Shown here piece by piece: positions 8,149 through 19,471 of a DNA stretch of 64,000 nt. The first letter of the stretch is position 1. The number at the start of each line of letters is the position of its first letter. The translations under genes were made by a program, and so were the position numbers. The notes beneath the pieces are model-generated. The model worked only from the letters and a program-made list of their open reading frames with translations. It was not told where the DNA came from and did not search any database. The DNA comes from an uncultured Campylobacter sp. (GTDB taxonomy: Bacteria; Campylobacterota; Campylobacteria; Campylobacterales; Campylobacteraceae), in contig NZ_CALUTC010000004.1 of the NCBI RefSeq assembly GCF_944323605.1, positions 62,001 through 126,000 of the forward strand, written 5' to 3'.

Positions 8149-8915
8149 CTTTGGATAAGATAGATAAAATTTTACAAGCATTAGGCAAAAGTGATAAGCC
8201 ATATTCTTGGTTTATGAAAGAGTTAGAAAGTGTTGAGGAATTAGAAGGCTTAGAATTTGATGAAGATATGCTTAAGCTTTTAGGTTTTGGAGTTTTTTTA
8301 ACCTCTGAAAATAACTTTACTTTGAAAAGCAAACACACAAAGATAAAGGACGAAATTTTTTGCGTTGTAGATATAGAAAGCAATTCTAGCTTTAAAAGAG
8401 GAGGGCAAATAATAGAAATAGGGGCTTATAAAATAAAAAATTCAAAAATCATAGACAGCTTTCATTCTCTCATAAAAACAAACTATCTACCACAAAACAT
8501 AAAAGAACTAACCGGCATAGACGAAACATTATTAAAAAACGCACCTAGCTTAGCCTCTGTTTTAAATGAATTTAGACTTTTTTTAGGGGATAGTATTTTT
8601 GTTGCACACAATGTTTCTTTTGATTATAATTTTATATCAAATTCACTGCATAAGTGTGGTTTTGGAATTTTATGTAATCAAAAATTATGCACCTTAGAAC
8701 TTTCAAGAAGGATAATAGATAGTGAAAAGTATGGATTAAATTCACTAAAAGAGATTTTAAATATACAAAACGCACATCACAGAGCCTTAAGCGATGCTAA
8801 ATCTGCTGCTGAAGTGCTTAAACACTGTATATCAAAACTACCTTTTTATATATCAAGCACACAAGATTTAATAAATTTTAGCAAATCAAATATAAAAAAA
8901 TACAAAATAACATAA
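8145..8915 (+). CDS. dnaQ: DNA polymerase III epsilon-like 3'-5' exonuclease
   Basis: A 256-residue protein. The DnaQ exonuclease domain starts near residue 78 with Exo I VVDIESN (Asp and Glu ligands), Exo II NVSFDYNF and Exo III HRALSDA, so the DEDDh set is complete. An N-terminal segment of about 75 residues of unknown role precedes it. The likely role is replication proofreading. The start is TTG at 8145, which overlaps the rpe stop in TTGA; a second in-frame TTG at 8151 is possible. Confidence 0.87.
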   Translation: MTLDKIDKILQALGKSDKPYSWFMKELESVEELEGLEFDEDMLKLLGFGVFLTSENNFTLKSKHTKIKDEIFCVVDIESNSSFKRGGQIIEIGAYKIKNSKIIDSFHSLIKTNYLPQNIKELTGIDETLLKNAPSLASVLNEFRLFLGDSIFVAHNVSFDYNFISNSLHKCGFGILCNQKLCTLELSRRIIDSEKYGLNSLKEILNIQNAHHRALSDAKSAAEVLKHCISKLPFYISSTQDLINFSKSNIKKYKIT

Positions 8916-9033
8916 TTGAGTAAAATTGTAAGCTATGTTTTAAAAAAATATATTAAATTTATTTATATTTTTATTTTCATTTACATAAATTTATTAAAGT
9001 TTTCTAAAAAAGTTTTTTTTGAAAGGCCATATA

Positions 9034-9975
9034 ATGAAGAAAGTGGATTTAGTAATAATAGGTGCAGGTCCCGCTGGTATAGGTGCTGGTGTTGAGGCAA
9101 AGCTTAAAAATAAAGAGCTTGTTATACTTGAAAAGGCTGATGAAATTTGCCAAACATTCGTTAAATTTTACAAGGACGGAAAAAGAGTAGATAAAGAATA
9201 TAAAGGGCATGATAGCACTAACAGAGGTCATATACCTTTTGAAGACGGCACTAAAGAAAGCTCTATGCAAACATTTAAAGATGCGATTAAGAATCATAAT
9301 ATAAATATTGAATTTAATAGCGAAGTAGAAAGTGTAAAAAAGACAAATGACGGTTTTTTGGTTGCTACACCTAAGGAAAGCTATGAGTGTAAAAACATAA
9401 TAGTAGCTATAGGTAGAATGGGTAAGCCAAATAAACCTGATTACAAAATTCCAGGCTCTTTAAGTAAGGTAGTAAATTTTAATGCAAATTCTGTTGGAAC
9501 AAATGAAAAAATCATAATAATAGGCGGTGGAAATTCTGCTGCTGAGTATGCTGTAGATCTATCGAAAAACAACTCTGTTACTTTGTGTTATAGAAGAGAT
9601 AAATTTACAAGATTAAATGATATAAATTTAAAAGATATACAAGATTGTGCAAATGCTGGTAAAATAACTCTTAAGCTAGGCGTAGATATAGAAAGCGTAG
9701 AAGATGAAAATTCAAAAGTTAAGCTAAATTTTACCGATAAAAGCAGTGAAGTTTATGATAGAGTTATATATGCCATAGGTGGATCTACTCCTGTTGATTT
9801 TTTACAAAAATGCGGTATAGAAGTAGATGATAAGGGTGTTCCTGTTTTTGACGAAAACAGACAAAGTAATGTAAAAGGTATTTTTGTAGCAGGAGATATA
9901 GCTAGTAAGAATGGTGCTAGTATAGTTGTTGGTTTGAATGATGGTGTGATAATAAATGAGTTTTTAAGCAAATGA
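9034..9975 (+). CDS. FAD/NAD(P)-dependent oxidoreductase, thioredoxin-reductase-like
   Basis: A 313-residue flavoprotein with two dinucleotide folds: GAGPAGIG near residue 10 for FAD and GGGNSAAE near residue 165 for NAD(P). The C-terminal FAD signature is GIFVAGDIAS. No CxxC redox pair is visible between the domains, so it is not a classical thioredoxin reductase; it is closer to the YpdA/ferredoxin-reductase-like group. ATG at 9034 is chosen over the upstream TTG at 9019 because GAAAGG (9021-9026) is positioned for it. The next gene overlaps by 4 bases. Confidence 0.8.
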   Translation: MKKVDLVIIGAGPAGIGAGVEAKLKNKELVILEKADEICQTFVKFYKDGKRVDKEYKGHDSTNRGHIPFEDGTKESSMQTFKDAIKNHNINIEFNSEVESVKKTNDGFLVATPKESYECKNIIVAIGRMGKPNKPDYKIPGSLSKVVNFNANSVGTNEKIIIIGGGNSAAEYAVDLSKNNSVTLCYRRDKFTRLNDINLKDIQDCANAGKITLKLGVDIESVEDENSKVKLNFTDKSSEVYDRVIYAIGGSTPVDFLQKCGIEVDDKGVPVFDENRQSNVKGIFVAGDIASKNGASIVVGLNDGVIINEFLSK

Positions 9976-10712
9976 AAATACTTTTTTCTCCAAGCGAGGC
10001 TAAAAATTCCTTTTGCGATAATGCCCCGCTGGATGAAAATTCTCTTATATTTAAAGAACTTTTTTCAAAAAGACTTGAAATTTTAAATGCTTATAATGAC
10101 TTTATAAAAAATTCCAACTTAGATGAATTGAAAGCTTTTTTTGAATTAAAGAATGAAAATGAGGTGCTTTCTTTCAAAAAAGATATATTTTTGCAAGGTA
10201 GTTGCGAAGCTATACAAAGATACAGCGGAGTAGCTTATGAATATCTTGATTTTCCAAGCTTAGACGAATTGTCAAAAAAATATGTTAGAGAAAATACAGT
10301 GATATTTTCAAACCTTTTAGGACCTATACTAGCTTCTGATAAAATACCAAATTATAGATTAAAACAAGGCTCAAAAATAGGAACAATCTCTTTAGAAAAT
10401 TTTTACAAAATACACTTTAAAAAAGCATTAGATGATTTTTTAAAAGACGAAGATGTTATAGATTTAAGAGCGAATTTCTACGAAAAATTTTATAAAATAG
10501 ATAAAAAATTTTATACTTACAAATTTATTAAAAATGGCAAAACGGTAAGCCATTTTGCTAAAGCTTATAGGGGGCTTTTGTTAAGAATTTTAGCTCAAAA
10601 TAAGATTCAAGATAACAAGGACTTGTTAAAAAAATTACCGTCAAATTTAAATCTTGTAGATATAAAACTCATCAAAAATAAAGAGGAGATAAGTTTAGAA
10701 ATTTTAGAATAA
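9972..10712 (+). CDS. yaaA: YaaA/UPF0246-family protein
   Basis: A 246-residue protein beginning MKILFSPSEAK, the hallmark of the YaaA (UPF0246) family, with the matching internal ELSKKYVRENTVIFSNLLGPI segment and a C-terminal HFAKAYRG motif. In E. coli YaaA limits free iron and protects DNA from peroxide damage. Its ATG overlaps the end of the flavoprotein gene by 4 bases, so the two are translated together, possibly as a redox-stress pair. Family assignment is firm; function is by homology. Confidence 0.82.
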   Translation: MKILFSPSEAKNSFCDNAPLDENSLIFKELFSKRLEILNAYNDFIKNSNLDELKAFFELKNENEVLSFKKDIFLQGSCEAIQRYSGVAYEYLDFPSLDELSKKYVRENTVIFSNLLGPILASDKIPNYRLKQGSKIGTISLENFYKIHFKKALDDFLKDEDVIDLRANFYEKFYKIDKKFYTYKFIKNGKTVSHFAKAYRGLLLRILAQNKIQDNKDLLKKLPSNLNLVDIKLIKNKEEISLEILE

Positions 10713-10790
10713 ACTTTATTTCTTTTGCTTTTTAATAATAAATTATTATAAAAATAATTAATATTAAGTCAAATTTAATATTAATTTAAA

Positions 10791-10796
10791 TACAAT
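10791..10796 (+). promoter_or_regulatory. -10 box for the chemoreceptor gene
   Basis: TACAAT about 50 bases upstream of the start, embedded in an AT-only upstream region. No sigma-28 motif is seen. Confidence 0.35.
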
Positions 10797-10843
10797 ATTC
10801 TCTCTTTTTTACGACAAAATTTTAAACAAAAAGGTTGTATATT

Positions 10844-12820
10844 ATGAAGAATTCAGTTTCCTCGAAATTATCCATATTAGTTGCTTTGTTATTTGTTATT
10901 TTGTTATTTGCTGTGAGCGTAGTTTCATATATAAATGTGAGAGCTTCTGTATATGAGAATTTATCAGCTATCCAACATAAAACTTTAATGGACGTTACAG
11001 ATGTTCTTAATGTGTATGGAAATCAAAGAAGAAACGCTGTTATACAAACTGCTGAATTGATTGGTGAAAACTATCAAAATTATGCTCCTGCTAATTTTTT
11101 AAATATGTCTAAACTTTTACAAAGATCATCAAATTTTTCACTTGCTTACATAGCTATAGATAGTTCTGAAAATTCATATCAGTCAAATGGAAATATTAAA
11201 AACAAATCCGTAGGCTATGATACTGTAAATAGAGGATGGTATAAGGCGGCAAAAGAAGCTGGTAAGATCGTGGTTAGCGATCCTTATGTTTCATTTGATT
11301 CTCAAAAATTTGAGATGACTTACTCAGCACCTATAATACACAACGGAAATTTTGTGGGTGTTGTCGGAGGAGATTTTGAGCTAGATGAATTTTCTAGAAA
11401 TGTTTTAGCCTTCGGAAAGTCTGCAACTTCTCATTCCTTTGTTCTTCATGTGGACGGTTCTTATATGTTTCACGAAGATGAAAGCAAAATTTTGAAAAAA
11501 GATGCTTTTAGCGAGTCTATAGCTTCTGCTTTTAATAAGGACCCAAGAATTTTAGATGAAAAAGTTACTGACTTCTTGTATTATGCAAAAGATGATGCTG
11601 GTGTTGAACAAGCAGTTATGTGTACTAATACCCTAAATCAAAATTTTAAAGCTTGTGTTACCACTTTAGCATCTTTATATACAGATAAGGTAAAAGAACA
11701 GCTTATTTCTACATCTATAACAGGTCTTATAGCTATTTTGATATCTGTGTTTTTGGTTAAGATATTAATATCAAGATCTTTAAAACCTTTACAGAGCATA
11801 ACTCAAGGACTTATGTCCTTTTTTGATTTATTAAATCACAAAAGGCAAACATTATCACCTATACAAGTTAAAACAAAAGATGAATTTGGACAAATCGCAA
11901 CTGCTATAAATCAAAATATAGAAGGTATAAGGCTTGGACTTGAGCAAGATAAACAAGCGGTGTCTCAAAGCGTGGATACTGTTCATATGATAGAAAATGG
12001 CGATTTAACAGCTAGAATTTCAGCAAATCCTAAGAATCCACAGTTAATAGAATTAAAAAATGTTCTTAATAGAATGCTTGATATTTTACAGCAAAAAATT
12101 GGATCTAATATGAATGAAATTCAAAAGGTTTTTGATAGTTACAAAATGCTTGACTTTACAGCAAAGATTAATAATGCAAAGGGAGCTGTTGAAACTACTA
12201 CTAATGCACTTGGTGATGAAATAGTAAAAATGCTAAAACAGTCAAGCGAATTTGCAAACCTTTTAGTTGGAGATAGCACGAAACTTCAAGAAGCAGTTTC
12301 TGCCTTACAAAATAGCTCTAATTCTCAAGCTTCAGCACTTGAAGAGAGTGCCGCTGCACTAGAGGAGATAACATCTTCTATGCAAAATGTATCACAAAAA
12401 ACAACAGATGTTATAGCCCAAAGCGAGGAAATTAAAAGCATAACTAGCATAATAGGCGATATTGCAGAGCAAATAAATCTTTTAGCTTTAAATGCAGCTA
12501 TAGAAGCGGCTCGTGCGGGAGAACACGGACGTGGTTTTGCTGTTGTTGCTGATGAAGTAAGACAACTTGCTGAAAAAACTCAAAAATCATTAGGCGAAAT
12601 AGGTGCTAATATCAATTTGCTTGTGCAAAGCATTAATGATATGGCAGAAAGTATCAAAGAGCAAACTGCTGGTATCACTCAAATAAATGACGCTGTAGCC
12701 AATATAGAAAGCATAACAAGAGAAAACGTAAGAATAGCAAATGATTCTGCAAATATTTCTGATAGTGTTAATAGCATAGCTAGCAATATACTAGAAGATA
12801 CTAATAAAAAGAAATTCTAA
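10844..12820 (+). CDS. Methyl-accepting chemotaxis protein with dCache sensor
   Basis: A 658-residue transducer. A first membrane helix lies at about residues 10-30, followed by a periplasmic dCache-type sensor (about 35-280) containing the [18 protein letters not shown] and [18 protein letters not shown] motifs. A second membrane helix (near 290) leads to a HAMP region and a cytoplasmic signalling domain with the conserved hairpin tip [19 protein letters not shown]. It belongs with Campylobacter group A Tlp receptors, which sense amino or organic acids in the periplasm and control CheA; the ligand is not predictable here. ATG at 10844 is used because AAGG sits 9 bases upstream; a TTG at 10835 is less likely. 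Confidence 0.93.
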   Translation: MKNSVSSKLSILVALLFVILLFAVSVVSYINVRASVYENLSAIQHKTLMDVTDVLNVYGNQRRNAVIQTAELIGENYQNYAPANFLNMSKLLQRSSNFSLAYIAIDSSENSYQSNGNIKNKSVGYDTVNRGWYKAAKEAGKIVVSDPYVSFDSQKFEMTYSAPIIHNGNFVGVVGGDFELDEFSRNVLAFGKSATSHSFVLHVDGSYMFHEDESKILKKDAFSESIASAFNKDPRILDEKVTDFLYYAKDDAGVEQAVMCTNTLNQNFKACVTTLASLYTDKVKEQLISTSITGLIAILISVFLVKILISRSLKPLQSITQGLMSFFDLLNHKRQTLSPIQVKTKDEFGQIATAINQNIEGIRLGLEQDKQAVSQSVDTVHMIENGDLTARISANPKNPQLIELKNVLNRMLDILQQKIGSNMNEIQKVFDSYKMLDFTAKINNAKGAVETTTNALGDEIVKMLKQSSEFANLLVGDSTKLQEAVSALQNSSNSQASALEESAAALEEITSSMQNVSQKTTDVIAQSEEIKSITSIIGDIAEQINLLALNAAIEAARAGEHGRGFAVVADEVRQLAEKTQKSLGEIGANINLLVQSINDMAESIKEQTAGITQINDAVANIESITRENVRIANDSANISDSVNSIASNILEDTNKKKF

Positions 12821-12833
12821 AAACTATTTTTAT

Positions 12834-12852
12834 AAGCACCTTTTGGGTGCTT
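12834..12852 (+). terminator. Possible terminator after the chemoreceptor gene
   Basis: AAGCACC (12834-12840) pairs with GGTGCTT (12846-12852) around a 5-base loop, 14 bases after the stop. The downstream T tract is poor, so termination may be weak or Rho-assisted. Confidence 0.45.
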
Positions 12853-12905
12853 AGCTTTAAGATTTTGTGCTACAATAACAGTTTTAAAATACAAAAAGGC
12901 ACAAT

Positions 12906-14900
12906 ATGAACGGCTCATTGCTTATAGAAATTTTAGTTGAAGAATTACCAGCTATACCGCTTTTAAAAGAGTTAGACAATATACCTAAAAAGTGGAATAA
13001 AATTTTAGAAGAATACAAATTAAAAAGCAATTTTAACTTTTTTTATACTCCAAGAAGGCTTGTTTTATACCACGATAATTTTGCCAAAAAACAAGAAAAA
13101 CAAAAATTAGAATTTATAGGTGCTCCTAAAGATTTAGCTTTTAAAGATGGGATTTTAACAAAGGCTGGACTTTCTTTTTTGCAAAAAGCAGGGATTAGCG
13201 AAGATGAGCTTTCTTTTAAACTTGTAAAAGGCAAAGAGGTTTTATATTATCAAAAGGAAGTAGAGGGTCAATACAGTAAGAATTTATTAGAAGAAATGAT
13301 AAGTAACTTTCTAGATTCTCTTAGTTTTGGTAAGAGTATGCGTTGGGGTAAAGGCGATTTTCATTTTATAAGACCTATAAGAAATTTGCTTTGTATTTTA
13401 GATGATGAGCTTGTAGATATTTGTTGCTATGGTATAAGAAGTGCAAAAAGAACTTTTGTGCATAGGACTGTTTCTTATGAAGCATTTCATATAGATGGTG
13501 TTAATGATTATTTTAATTTATTAGAAAAGAATTTTGTTATATTAAATCAAGAAAAAAGACGAGAAAAAATTTTAAATGATTTTAAAGAATTAGAGCAAAA
13601 ACATAATATCAAAATCAAAGAAGATAAGGATTTATTAGATGAGGTTGTAGCTATAACAGAGTATCCAAATGCTTTGTTAGGTAGCTTTGAGGAGGATTTT
13701 TTAATCTTACCTAGTGAAGTGATTATAGATTCTATGCGTGAAAATCAACGGTATTTTTCTGTTTTTAAAAACGGTGCCTTCACTAATAACTTTGTCTTTG
13801 TTAGCAATGCTGTATGTGAGGATTATTCACAGATTATTAATGGCAATGAAAGGGTTTTAAGAGCTAGACTTAGCGATGCTGTGTTTTTTTATGAAAATGA
13901 TTTAAAGAGCGGTTTGTGTGTTGAAAAGCTTAAAATCATATCGTATTTTGAAGGCTTAGGAACTATTTATGATAAGGTTCAAAGGGAGAAAGAAATAGCA
14001 AAAGTGCTTTGTAAAATTTATGCAGGACTAGATGAAAAAGATATATTAGACGCCATAGAATACTCAAAATCAGATTTAGCCACACAAATGGTCTATGAAT
14101 TTACTTCATTGCAAGGTGTTATAGGCTATCATTATGCCAAAAAACAGGGCTTTAAAGATGAAATTTGCCTTGCTATATTAGAGCAATATATGCCAAAATC
14201 AGAAAAAGATTCTCTTCCAAGCACCAAATTTACTAGCATTGTCGCTCTATCTAATAAATTAGATACCTTGATGTGTCTTTTTTCTATAAATCAAATTCCA
14301 AGTGGCACTAAAGATCCTTACGCACTTCGTAGAGCTGCTCTTGGTGTTTTAAAGATACTTATAAACTTAGGGGCTTCTTTTAGATTGGACGAGCTTTTAA
14401 AAAATATCTCCTTTTTGTATAAGGATTTTGATATTAAAATTTTACTAAATTTTATTTTAGAAAGACTTTATTCTTTGTATGACGCAAATGCCTCTTTCAT
14501 AAAGGCTTCATTAAGAACTTATGATATAGTTCATATAGACAGTAGCATAAAAGCATTGCTTAAATTAAGCTCTGATAAAGACTTTTTCTCTTATTTTGAT
14601 ACATTTAAAAGACTATCTAATATAATCAAAGATAGCGAAAGTAGGGTGCTTGATGAAAAATTGCTTAAGGAAAAGGAAGAAAAAGATTTGTTTAATGCCT
14701 TTAAAGCTTGTGATTTGACTTTACCTAGTTATGAGCTTTTACGTTCTCTTTTTGCCTTAAAACCTCAAATAGATACTTTTTTTGATAAAATTATGATAAA
14801 TGTAGATGATGAAAAGATAAAAAACAATAGATTGGCACTGATACAGAGCATATACAATGCTTTTTTGACTGTGGCTGATATAAAGGAGATAAGTTTATGA
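12906..14900 (+). CDS. glyS: Glycyl-tRNA synthetase beta subunit
   Basis: A 664-residue protein with the GlyS start LLIEILVEELPAIPLL, the KSMRWGKGDFHFIRPIRNLL segment, RENQRYFSVF, and the C-terminal anticodon-binding-like region around SGTKDPYALRRAALGVLKIL. It pairs with the alpha subunit GlyQ (not in this window) to charge tRNA-Gly as an alpha2-beta2 enzyme. The downstream peptidase gene overlaps its stop by 4 bases. C. jejuni has the same glyS-M23 peptidase pair. Confidence 0.97.
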   Translation: MNGSLLIEILVEELPAIPLLKELDNIPKKWNKILEEYKLKSNFNFFYTPRRLVLYHDNFAKKQEKQKLEFIGAPKDLAFKDGILTKAGLSFLQKAGISEDELSFKLVKGKEVLYYQKEVEGQYSKNLLEEMISNFLDSLSFGKSMRWGKGDFHFIRPIRNLLCILDDELVDICCYGIRSAKRTFVHRTVSYEAFHIDGVNDYFNLLEKNFVILNQEKRREKILNDFKELEQKHNIKIKEDKDLLDEVVAITEYPNALLGSFEEDFLILPSEVIIDSMRENQRYFSVFKNGAFTNNFVFVSNAVCEDYSQIINGNERVLRARLSDAVFFYENDLKSGLCVEKLKIISYFEGLGTIYDKVQREKEIAKVLCKIYAGLDEKDILDAIEYSKSDLATQMVYEFTSLQGVIGYHYAKKQGFKDEICLAILEQYMPKSEKDSLPSTKFTSIVALSNKLDTLMCLFSINQIPSGTKDPYALRRAALGVLKILINLGASFRLDELLKNISFLYKDFDIKILLNFILERLYSLYDANASFIKASLRTYDIVHIDSSIKALLKLSSDKDFFSYFDTFKRLSNIIKDSESRVLDEKLLKEKEEKDLFNAFKACDLTLPSYELLRSLFALKPQIDTFFDKIMINVDDEKIKNNRLALIQSIYNAFLTVADIKEISL

Positions 14901-15742
14901 AATGGTTAGTATTTTTATTTTTTGCTTTACCTCTTTTAGCACAAGATCTTAATATCAGCAAGGGACAGGCTGTTATTTTAGAATTTGGTAAGAAAGGGCT
15001 TGAAAAGATAGAGAGCAAGAGTAACTTAGATAAAAAAGATAAAAAGCAAAGGTTTATGCTGCACCCAAAAGATGATAATAAAGTAATTTTAATTTTTAGC
15101 TCATCTTATAGAAAGCCTATAAAAGAAGCTGTTGTATCTGCGTTTTATGCTGATGGAGAGGTTAAAAAATATCACCTTTTAGGCGTGGAAGGCAGCTATA
15201 AGGTTGAAAAATTAACTGTTGCAAGAAATAAAATAAAGCCGCCAAAAGAAGTTCAAGAAAGGATAAGAAAAGAAATAAATGAGGCAAATCAAATTTATGC
15301 TACATTTACTGATGAGCTTTTATATGATGGGGAATTTATAAAGCCTCTTGATTCTGCTATAACAAGTGAATTTGGCACTGCTAGAATCTTTAACAATACC
15401 CTAGCAAGCTATCATTCTGGCACTGATTTTAGAGCAAAGGTAGGCACTCCTATTGTAGCGGCGAATTCGGGCATAGTAAGACTAGCAAAGGATAGGTATT
15501 ATGCTGGTGGTTCTGTTATTATAGATCACGGATTTAAAATTTTTTCCCAGTATTATCACCTTTCTGAAATAAAAGTAAAACCCGGTCAAAGAGTAAGAAA
15601 AGGAGATGTTATAGCTTTAAGCGGAGATAGTGGTAGAGTAACCGGAGCACACCTTCATTTTGGTATCTTTGCTGGAGGCACACAGGTTGATCCTATGGAT
15701 TTTATTAAAAAATTTAATTCATTAATAAATGAAAAACAGTAA
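14897..15742 (+). CDS. M23-family peptidoglycan endopeptidase
   Basis: A 281-residue secreted protein with a signal peptide at residues 1-15 (MKWLVFLFFALPLLA). The LytM domain begins near residue 150, with zinc and catalytic residues His173 and Asp177 (HSGTD), His221, and His252/His254 (AHLHFG), all intact. It should cleave peptidoglycan cross-links in the periplasm; homologues of this class shape helical cells in Campylobacter and Helicobacter (Csd/Pgp3 type). It overlaps glyS by 4 bases and abuts the end of uvrA with no gap. Confidence 0.9.
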   Translation: MKWLVFLFFALPLLAQDLNISKGQAVILEFGKKGLEKIESKSNLDKKDKKQRFMLHPKDDNKVILIFSSSYRKPIKEAVVSAFYADGEVKKYHLLGVEGSYKVEKLTVARNKIKPPKEVQERIRKEINEANQIYATFTDELLYDGEFIKPLDSAITSEFGTARIFNNTLASYHSGTDFRAKVGTPIVAANSGIVRLAKDRYYAGGSVIIDHGFKIFSQYYHLSEIKVKPGQRVRKGDVIALSGDSGRVTGAHLHFGIFAGGTQVDPMDFIKKFNSLINEKQ

Positions 15743-18562
15743 TTATTTAGCATTTAACTCCAAATTTAAAAAATACCCCGTGTAAGACCCGCTTTTTTTA
15801 TGTTCTTTAGCTATTTTTTCTACATTGCCTGTGGCTATTATCTTGCCCCCTTTTATCCCACCTTCAGGTCCCATATCTATGATATAGTCAGCATTTTTTA
15901 TAACATCTAAGTTGTGTTCTATGACAAAGATAGAATTTCCTAAATCAACTAAATGTTGCAAAACACAAACTAATTTATTTACATCTTCAAAATGCAATCC
16001 CGTCGTAGGCTCATCAAGTATATAAAGCGTTTTTCCTGTATCACTTCTGCTTAATTCTTTTGCTAGTTTTATTCTTTGTGCTTCTCCACCGCTTAGTGTT
16101 GTAGCATTTTGCCCAAGACTTAAATAATCAAGCCCAACTTTCATCAAGGTATCAAGTTTTTGTTTTATCTTAGGAACAGAGCTAAAAAAGTCATAAGCTT
16201 CAGTTATGCTCATAGAAAGTATGTCAGCTATATTTTTTCCTTTATATCTTATCTCAAGCGTCGCTTCGTTGTATCTTTTTCCAGCACACGCATCGCAAAG
16301 CACCATAATATCGGGTAAAAAATGCATTTCTATTTTTATTTCCCCATCTCCTGCACATTTTTCACATCTTCCACCTTTAACATTAAAAGAAAAGCGACCA
16401 GCTTTGTATCCTCTCATTTTTGCTTCTTTTGTGGAGGCAAAAAGATTTCTTATCTCGTCCATAGTTCCTGTATATGTGGCAGGATTGGATCTAGGTGTCC
16501 TTCCTATAGGGCTTTGATCCAGATAAATTACCTTATCTAGCTTGTCAAGCCCATTTATTTCTACATTTCCTATCTTTTTTATTTTTTTTGCGTGATTTAA
16601 AGCTTCTTGTGCGAAAGGAAGTAGTGTTTGAAGTATTAATGAGCTTTTTCCAGAGCCAGAAACCCCAGTAATAGCAACCAAATTTGAAAGCGGAAATTTA
16701 ACATTTAGTTTTTTTATATTATTTATATTTACGTTTTTAAGTTCTAGCCATTCATTTTGCTTTCTATTTTTTAGCTGCTTTATATCTTTTTTTCCACTCA
16801 TATAAAGAGCAGTCTCACTTTTGCTTTTTAAAAGTTCTTTGTAAGTTCCTGCAAATACAACCTCTCCACCAAATTTTCCAGCTTTAGGACCTATATCTAC
16901 TATATAATCCGCATTTTGTATGGTTTTTTTGTCGTGTTCTACTACTATTAGAGTATTGCCTTTTTGTTCTAAATTTCTTAATGTTTTTATGAGTTTTTGA
17001 GTGTCTCTTTCGTGAAGTCCTATGCTAGGCTCGTCCAAAACATACATAACACCGCTTAATCCAGAACCTATTTGAGAGGCTATCCTTATCCTTTGTGCTT
17101 CTCCACCACTTATAGTTCTTGCGTCTCTTCCAAGACTTAAATATCCAAGCCCTACATCGTTAAGAAAAAACAATCTTTCATTTATTTCTTTTAGTATAGG
17201 TTTTGCTATGAGAGTATTTTGTTTGCTTAGATAAGAAAAATTGTTTTCTTTATTGAAAAAATTTACACACTCTTCTATACTCATATCCAAAATTTCACCT
17301 AAATTTTTATTTGCCACCTTTACTGCCAGACTTTCAGGTCTAAGCCTATGCCCTTGACAGTCTTTGCAAATTTTTTCACTCATATAATCACTTAAATCTT
17401 TTTCATCTTTTAAAATATCATACGCTATTTTCACCACACCTTCAAAAACCCTTTTAAGCCTATGTCTCTTCCACAAAAAGTCTATTTCCTTAGCATTTCC
17501 ATACAGTATAAGCTTTTTATCATCTTCTTTTAGCTCATTAAATGGAATTTTTGTTTTTATATTATTTTGCTCACAGAAAGCTAGTAAAAATTTATAATAA
17601 TACGCTCTGTGAAAACCGCTCATTATCTTAATTGCACCTTGCTCTAAGCTTAAATTTTCATTTATTATTTTTTTTAAATCTATGCTATAGCGAATTCCAA
17701 GACCATCGCAACTTTCACAAGCACCTTTATGCGAGTTGAAAGAAAAACTAAGAGGTTCGATCGGCACAAAAGATAGCTTGCAATCAAAACAAGCATTATG
17801 TTCGCTGTAGTGAAAATGTTTTGAAATTCCAAGTTCATCTGCATTTAAAACTTCTATTTCAAGCTCTCCAAAGCTTTCTTCCAAGCCTTTTTCCACATCG
17901 CTTGCAAGTCTTGATAATAAATCATCTTTTATCTCAAGTCTATCTATGATAAGTTTTATGCTGTGTTTTTTGGTTTTAGATAATTCTATATCCTCATCAA
18001 GCCTTACTGTTACGCCATCTATCTGTGCTCTTACATAGCCTTTATTTCTAAGATTGTCTAGCAAATCTACATAAGTTCCTTTTTTTTCCCTTACTAGAGG
18101 AGAATATATTATTATTTTAGCACCTTTTGGAAGTTTTAAAATTTCATTTACTATATCACTAGCACTCATACTTGAAATTTCCTTGCCGCAGTTGTGGCAG
18201 TGTTGTTTTCCAATCCTAGCATATAAAAGTCTTAGATAATCATATATTTCAGTGATTGTTCCAACTGTTGAACGTGGATTTTTCGAGGTGGTTTTTTGAT
18301 CTATTGCTATGGCTGGTGTTAATCCATCTATCTTATCTATATCGGGCTTTGCCACCCTATCTAAAAATTGCCTAGCATAAGAGCTTAGACTTTCTATATA
18401 TCTTCTTTGACCTTCTGCGTATAGTGTATCAAAGGCTAGAGTTGATTTTCCAGAGCCTGAAAGTCCTGTAAATACTATTAGTTTATTTTTTGGAAGTTCT
18501 AAATTTATGTTTTTTAGATTATTTTCTCTTGCACCTATTATTTTTATAATATCATTTTGCAT
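15743..18562 (-). CDS. uvrA: Excinuclease ABC subunit A
   Basis: A 939-residue UvrA. Two ABC ATPase halves are visible: Walker A GLSGSGKS near residue 30 and GVSGSGKS near residue 640, and signature [18 protein letters not shown] and [18 protein letters not shown]. Zinc modules include [16 protein letters not shown] and the C-terminal CEKCAGDG...CDACAGKR. UvrA finds bulky DNA lesions with UvrB. ATG at 18562 is chosen because AAAGGA lies 6 bases upstream; the frame extends to a TTG at 18580. It is a single gene between converging neighbours. Confidence 0.98.
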   Translation of the reverse strand: MQNDIIKIIGARENNLKNINLELPKNKLIVFTGLSGSGKSTLAFDTLYAEGQRRYIESLSSYARQFLDRVAKPDIDKIDGLTPAIAIDQKTTSKNPRSTVGTITEIYDYLRLLYARIGKQHCHNCGKEISSMSASDIVNEILKLPKGAKIIIYSPLVREKKGTYVDLLDNLRNKGYVRAQIDGVTVRLDEDIELSKTKKHSIKLIIDRLEIKDDLLSRLASDVEKGLEESFGELEIEVLNADELGISKHFHYSEHNACFDCKLSFVPIEPLSFSFNSHKGACESCDGLGIRYSIDLKKIINENLSLEQGAIKIMSGFHRAYYYKFLLAFCEQNNIKTKIPFNELKEDDKKLILYGNAKEIDFLWKRHRLKRVFEGVVKIAYDILKDEKDLSDYMSEKICKDCQGHRLRPESLAVKVANKNLGEILDMSIEECVNFFNKENNFSYLSKQNTLIAKPILKEINERLFFLNDVGLGYLSLGRDARTISGGEAQRIRIASQIGSGLSGVMYVLDEPSIGLHERDTQKLIKTLRNLEQKGNTLIVVEHDKKTIQNADYIVDIGPKAGKFGGEVVFAGTYKELLKSKSETALYMSGKKDIKQLKNRKQNEWLELKNVNINNIKKLNVKFPLSNLVAITGVSGSGKSSLILQTLLPFAQEALNHAKKIKKIGNVEINGLDKLDKVIYLDQSPIGRTPRSNPATYTGTMDEIRNLFASTKEAKMRGYKAGRFSFNVKGGRCEKCAGDGEIKIEMHFLPDIMVLCDACAGKRYNEATLEIRYKGKNIADILSMSITEAYDFFSSVPKIKQKLDTLMKVGLDYLSLGQNATTLSGGEAQRIKLAKELSRSDTGKTLYILDEPTTGLHFEDVNKLVCVLQHLVDLGNSIFVIEHNLDVIKNADYIIDMGPEGGIKGGKIIATGNVEKIAKEHKKSGSYTGYFLNLELNAK

Positions 18563-18581
18563 TTTATTCCTTTGATACAAG

Positions 18582-19367
18582 TTAATAAAAATTTAACTTC
18601 TTAAATAAAGCATTTGCCGTCATACAAATACTTGCTATATATACTACAATAAGGGCATTTCTGTGCGATTTTAATTTTATTTTTTCCATTAGTTTTATAC
18701 CTAAAAATACGCCAAGCATAGATGATATGCCTATTAAAATTCCTCCTATTAATACCTTTTCGCTTATATATCCTTGTCTAAAAAAAGAAAAAGTTCCGGC
18801 TATAGATGCAAATATGATAAAAAATAAAGAAATGCAAACTGTTTTTTTTGTATCGTATCCAAGAAAATAAGCAAGTATAGGAGTTATAAGCAAGCCTCCC
18901 CCTATGCCAAGTGATATTGCAAAAAGTCCGGTTATGGCACCAGCACAAAATAAAATAAATTTTTTGAAATTTTCACTTCTTTGACTTTCTTTAACAGTTG
19001 TTTTAAAGCTAAATACAAATTTTATAAAAAATATAATATTTATACACAAAAATACAGCATTTAAGCTAGTATCTGATAGCATTTTGATAAATTCTCCGCT
19101 AAAACTTGCCCCAAAAAGTCCGCCAAGACCGACAAAAACTCCATCTTTTAAATCTAAATTCTTTTTTTTGTAATTTATATAAGAGCCAAAACTAGATGCA
19201 AAAATCATTTGTAAAACAGACATAGCAACAGCTGTATGAGAGCTTAGGTTAAAAGTCAGCAAGATAGGCACTATCACAATGCCGCCTCCAAGACCAAATA
19301 TACCAGATGCCATACCAGAAATAATTCCTATAAACATACAAACTATATATAAAAATTCAAATTCCAT
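18582..19367 (-). CDS. TSUP/TauE-SafE family membrane permease
   Basis: A 261-residue protein with about eight hydrophobic segments arranged as two repeats. Each repeat begins with the family glycine motif: SGIFGLGGGIVIVPIL (near residue 21) and ISLGIGGGLLITPIL (near residue 155). TSUP proteins move sulfite, sulfoacetate or other small anions across the inner membrane; the substrate cannot be inferred. It lies 20 bases upstream of uvrA on the same strand, with only weak ribosome-site signal (TTAGGT). Confidence 0.85.
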   Translation of the reverse strand: MEFEFLYIVCMFIGIISGMASGIFGLGGGIVIVPILLTFNLSSHTAVAMSVLQMIFASSFGSYINYKKKNLDLKDGVFVGLGGLFGASFSGEFIKMLSDTSLNAVFLCINIIFFIKFVFSFKTTVKESQRSENFKKFILFCAGAITGLFAISLGIGGGLLITPILAYFLGYDTKKTVCISLFFIIFASIAGTFSFFRQGYISEKVLIGGILIGISSMLGVFLGIKLMEKIKLKSHRNALIVVYIASICMTANALFKKLNFY

Positions 19368-19471
19368 AATATATACCTAAAAATTTAAAAGAGAATTTTA
19401 GCATATTTTTTTTATAAAGAACTTACTTTGCTTATATAAAAAGAAGTGTTTTAAAATGTAAAAATAGTTTA

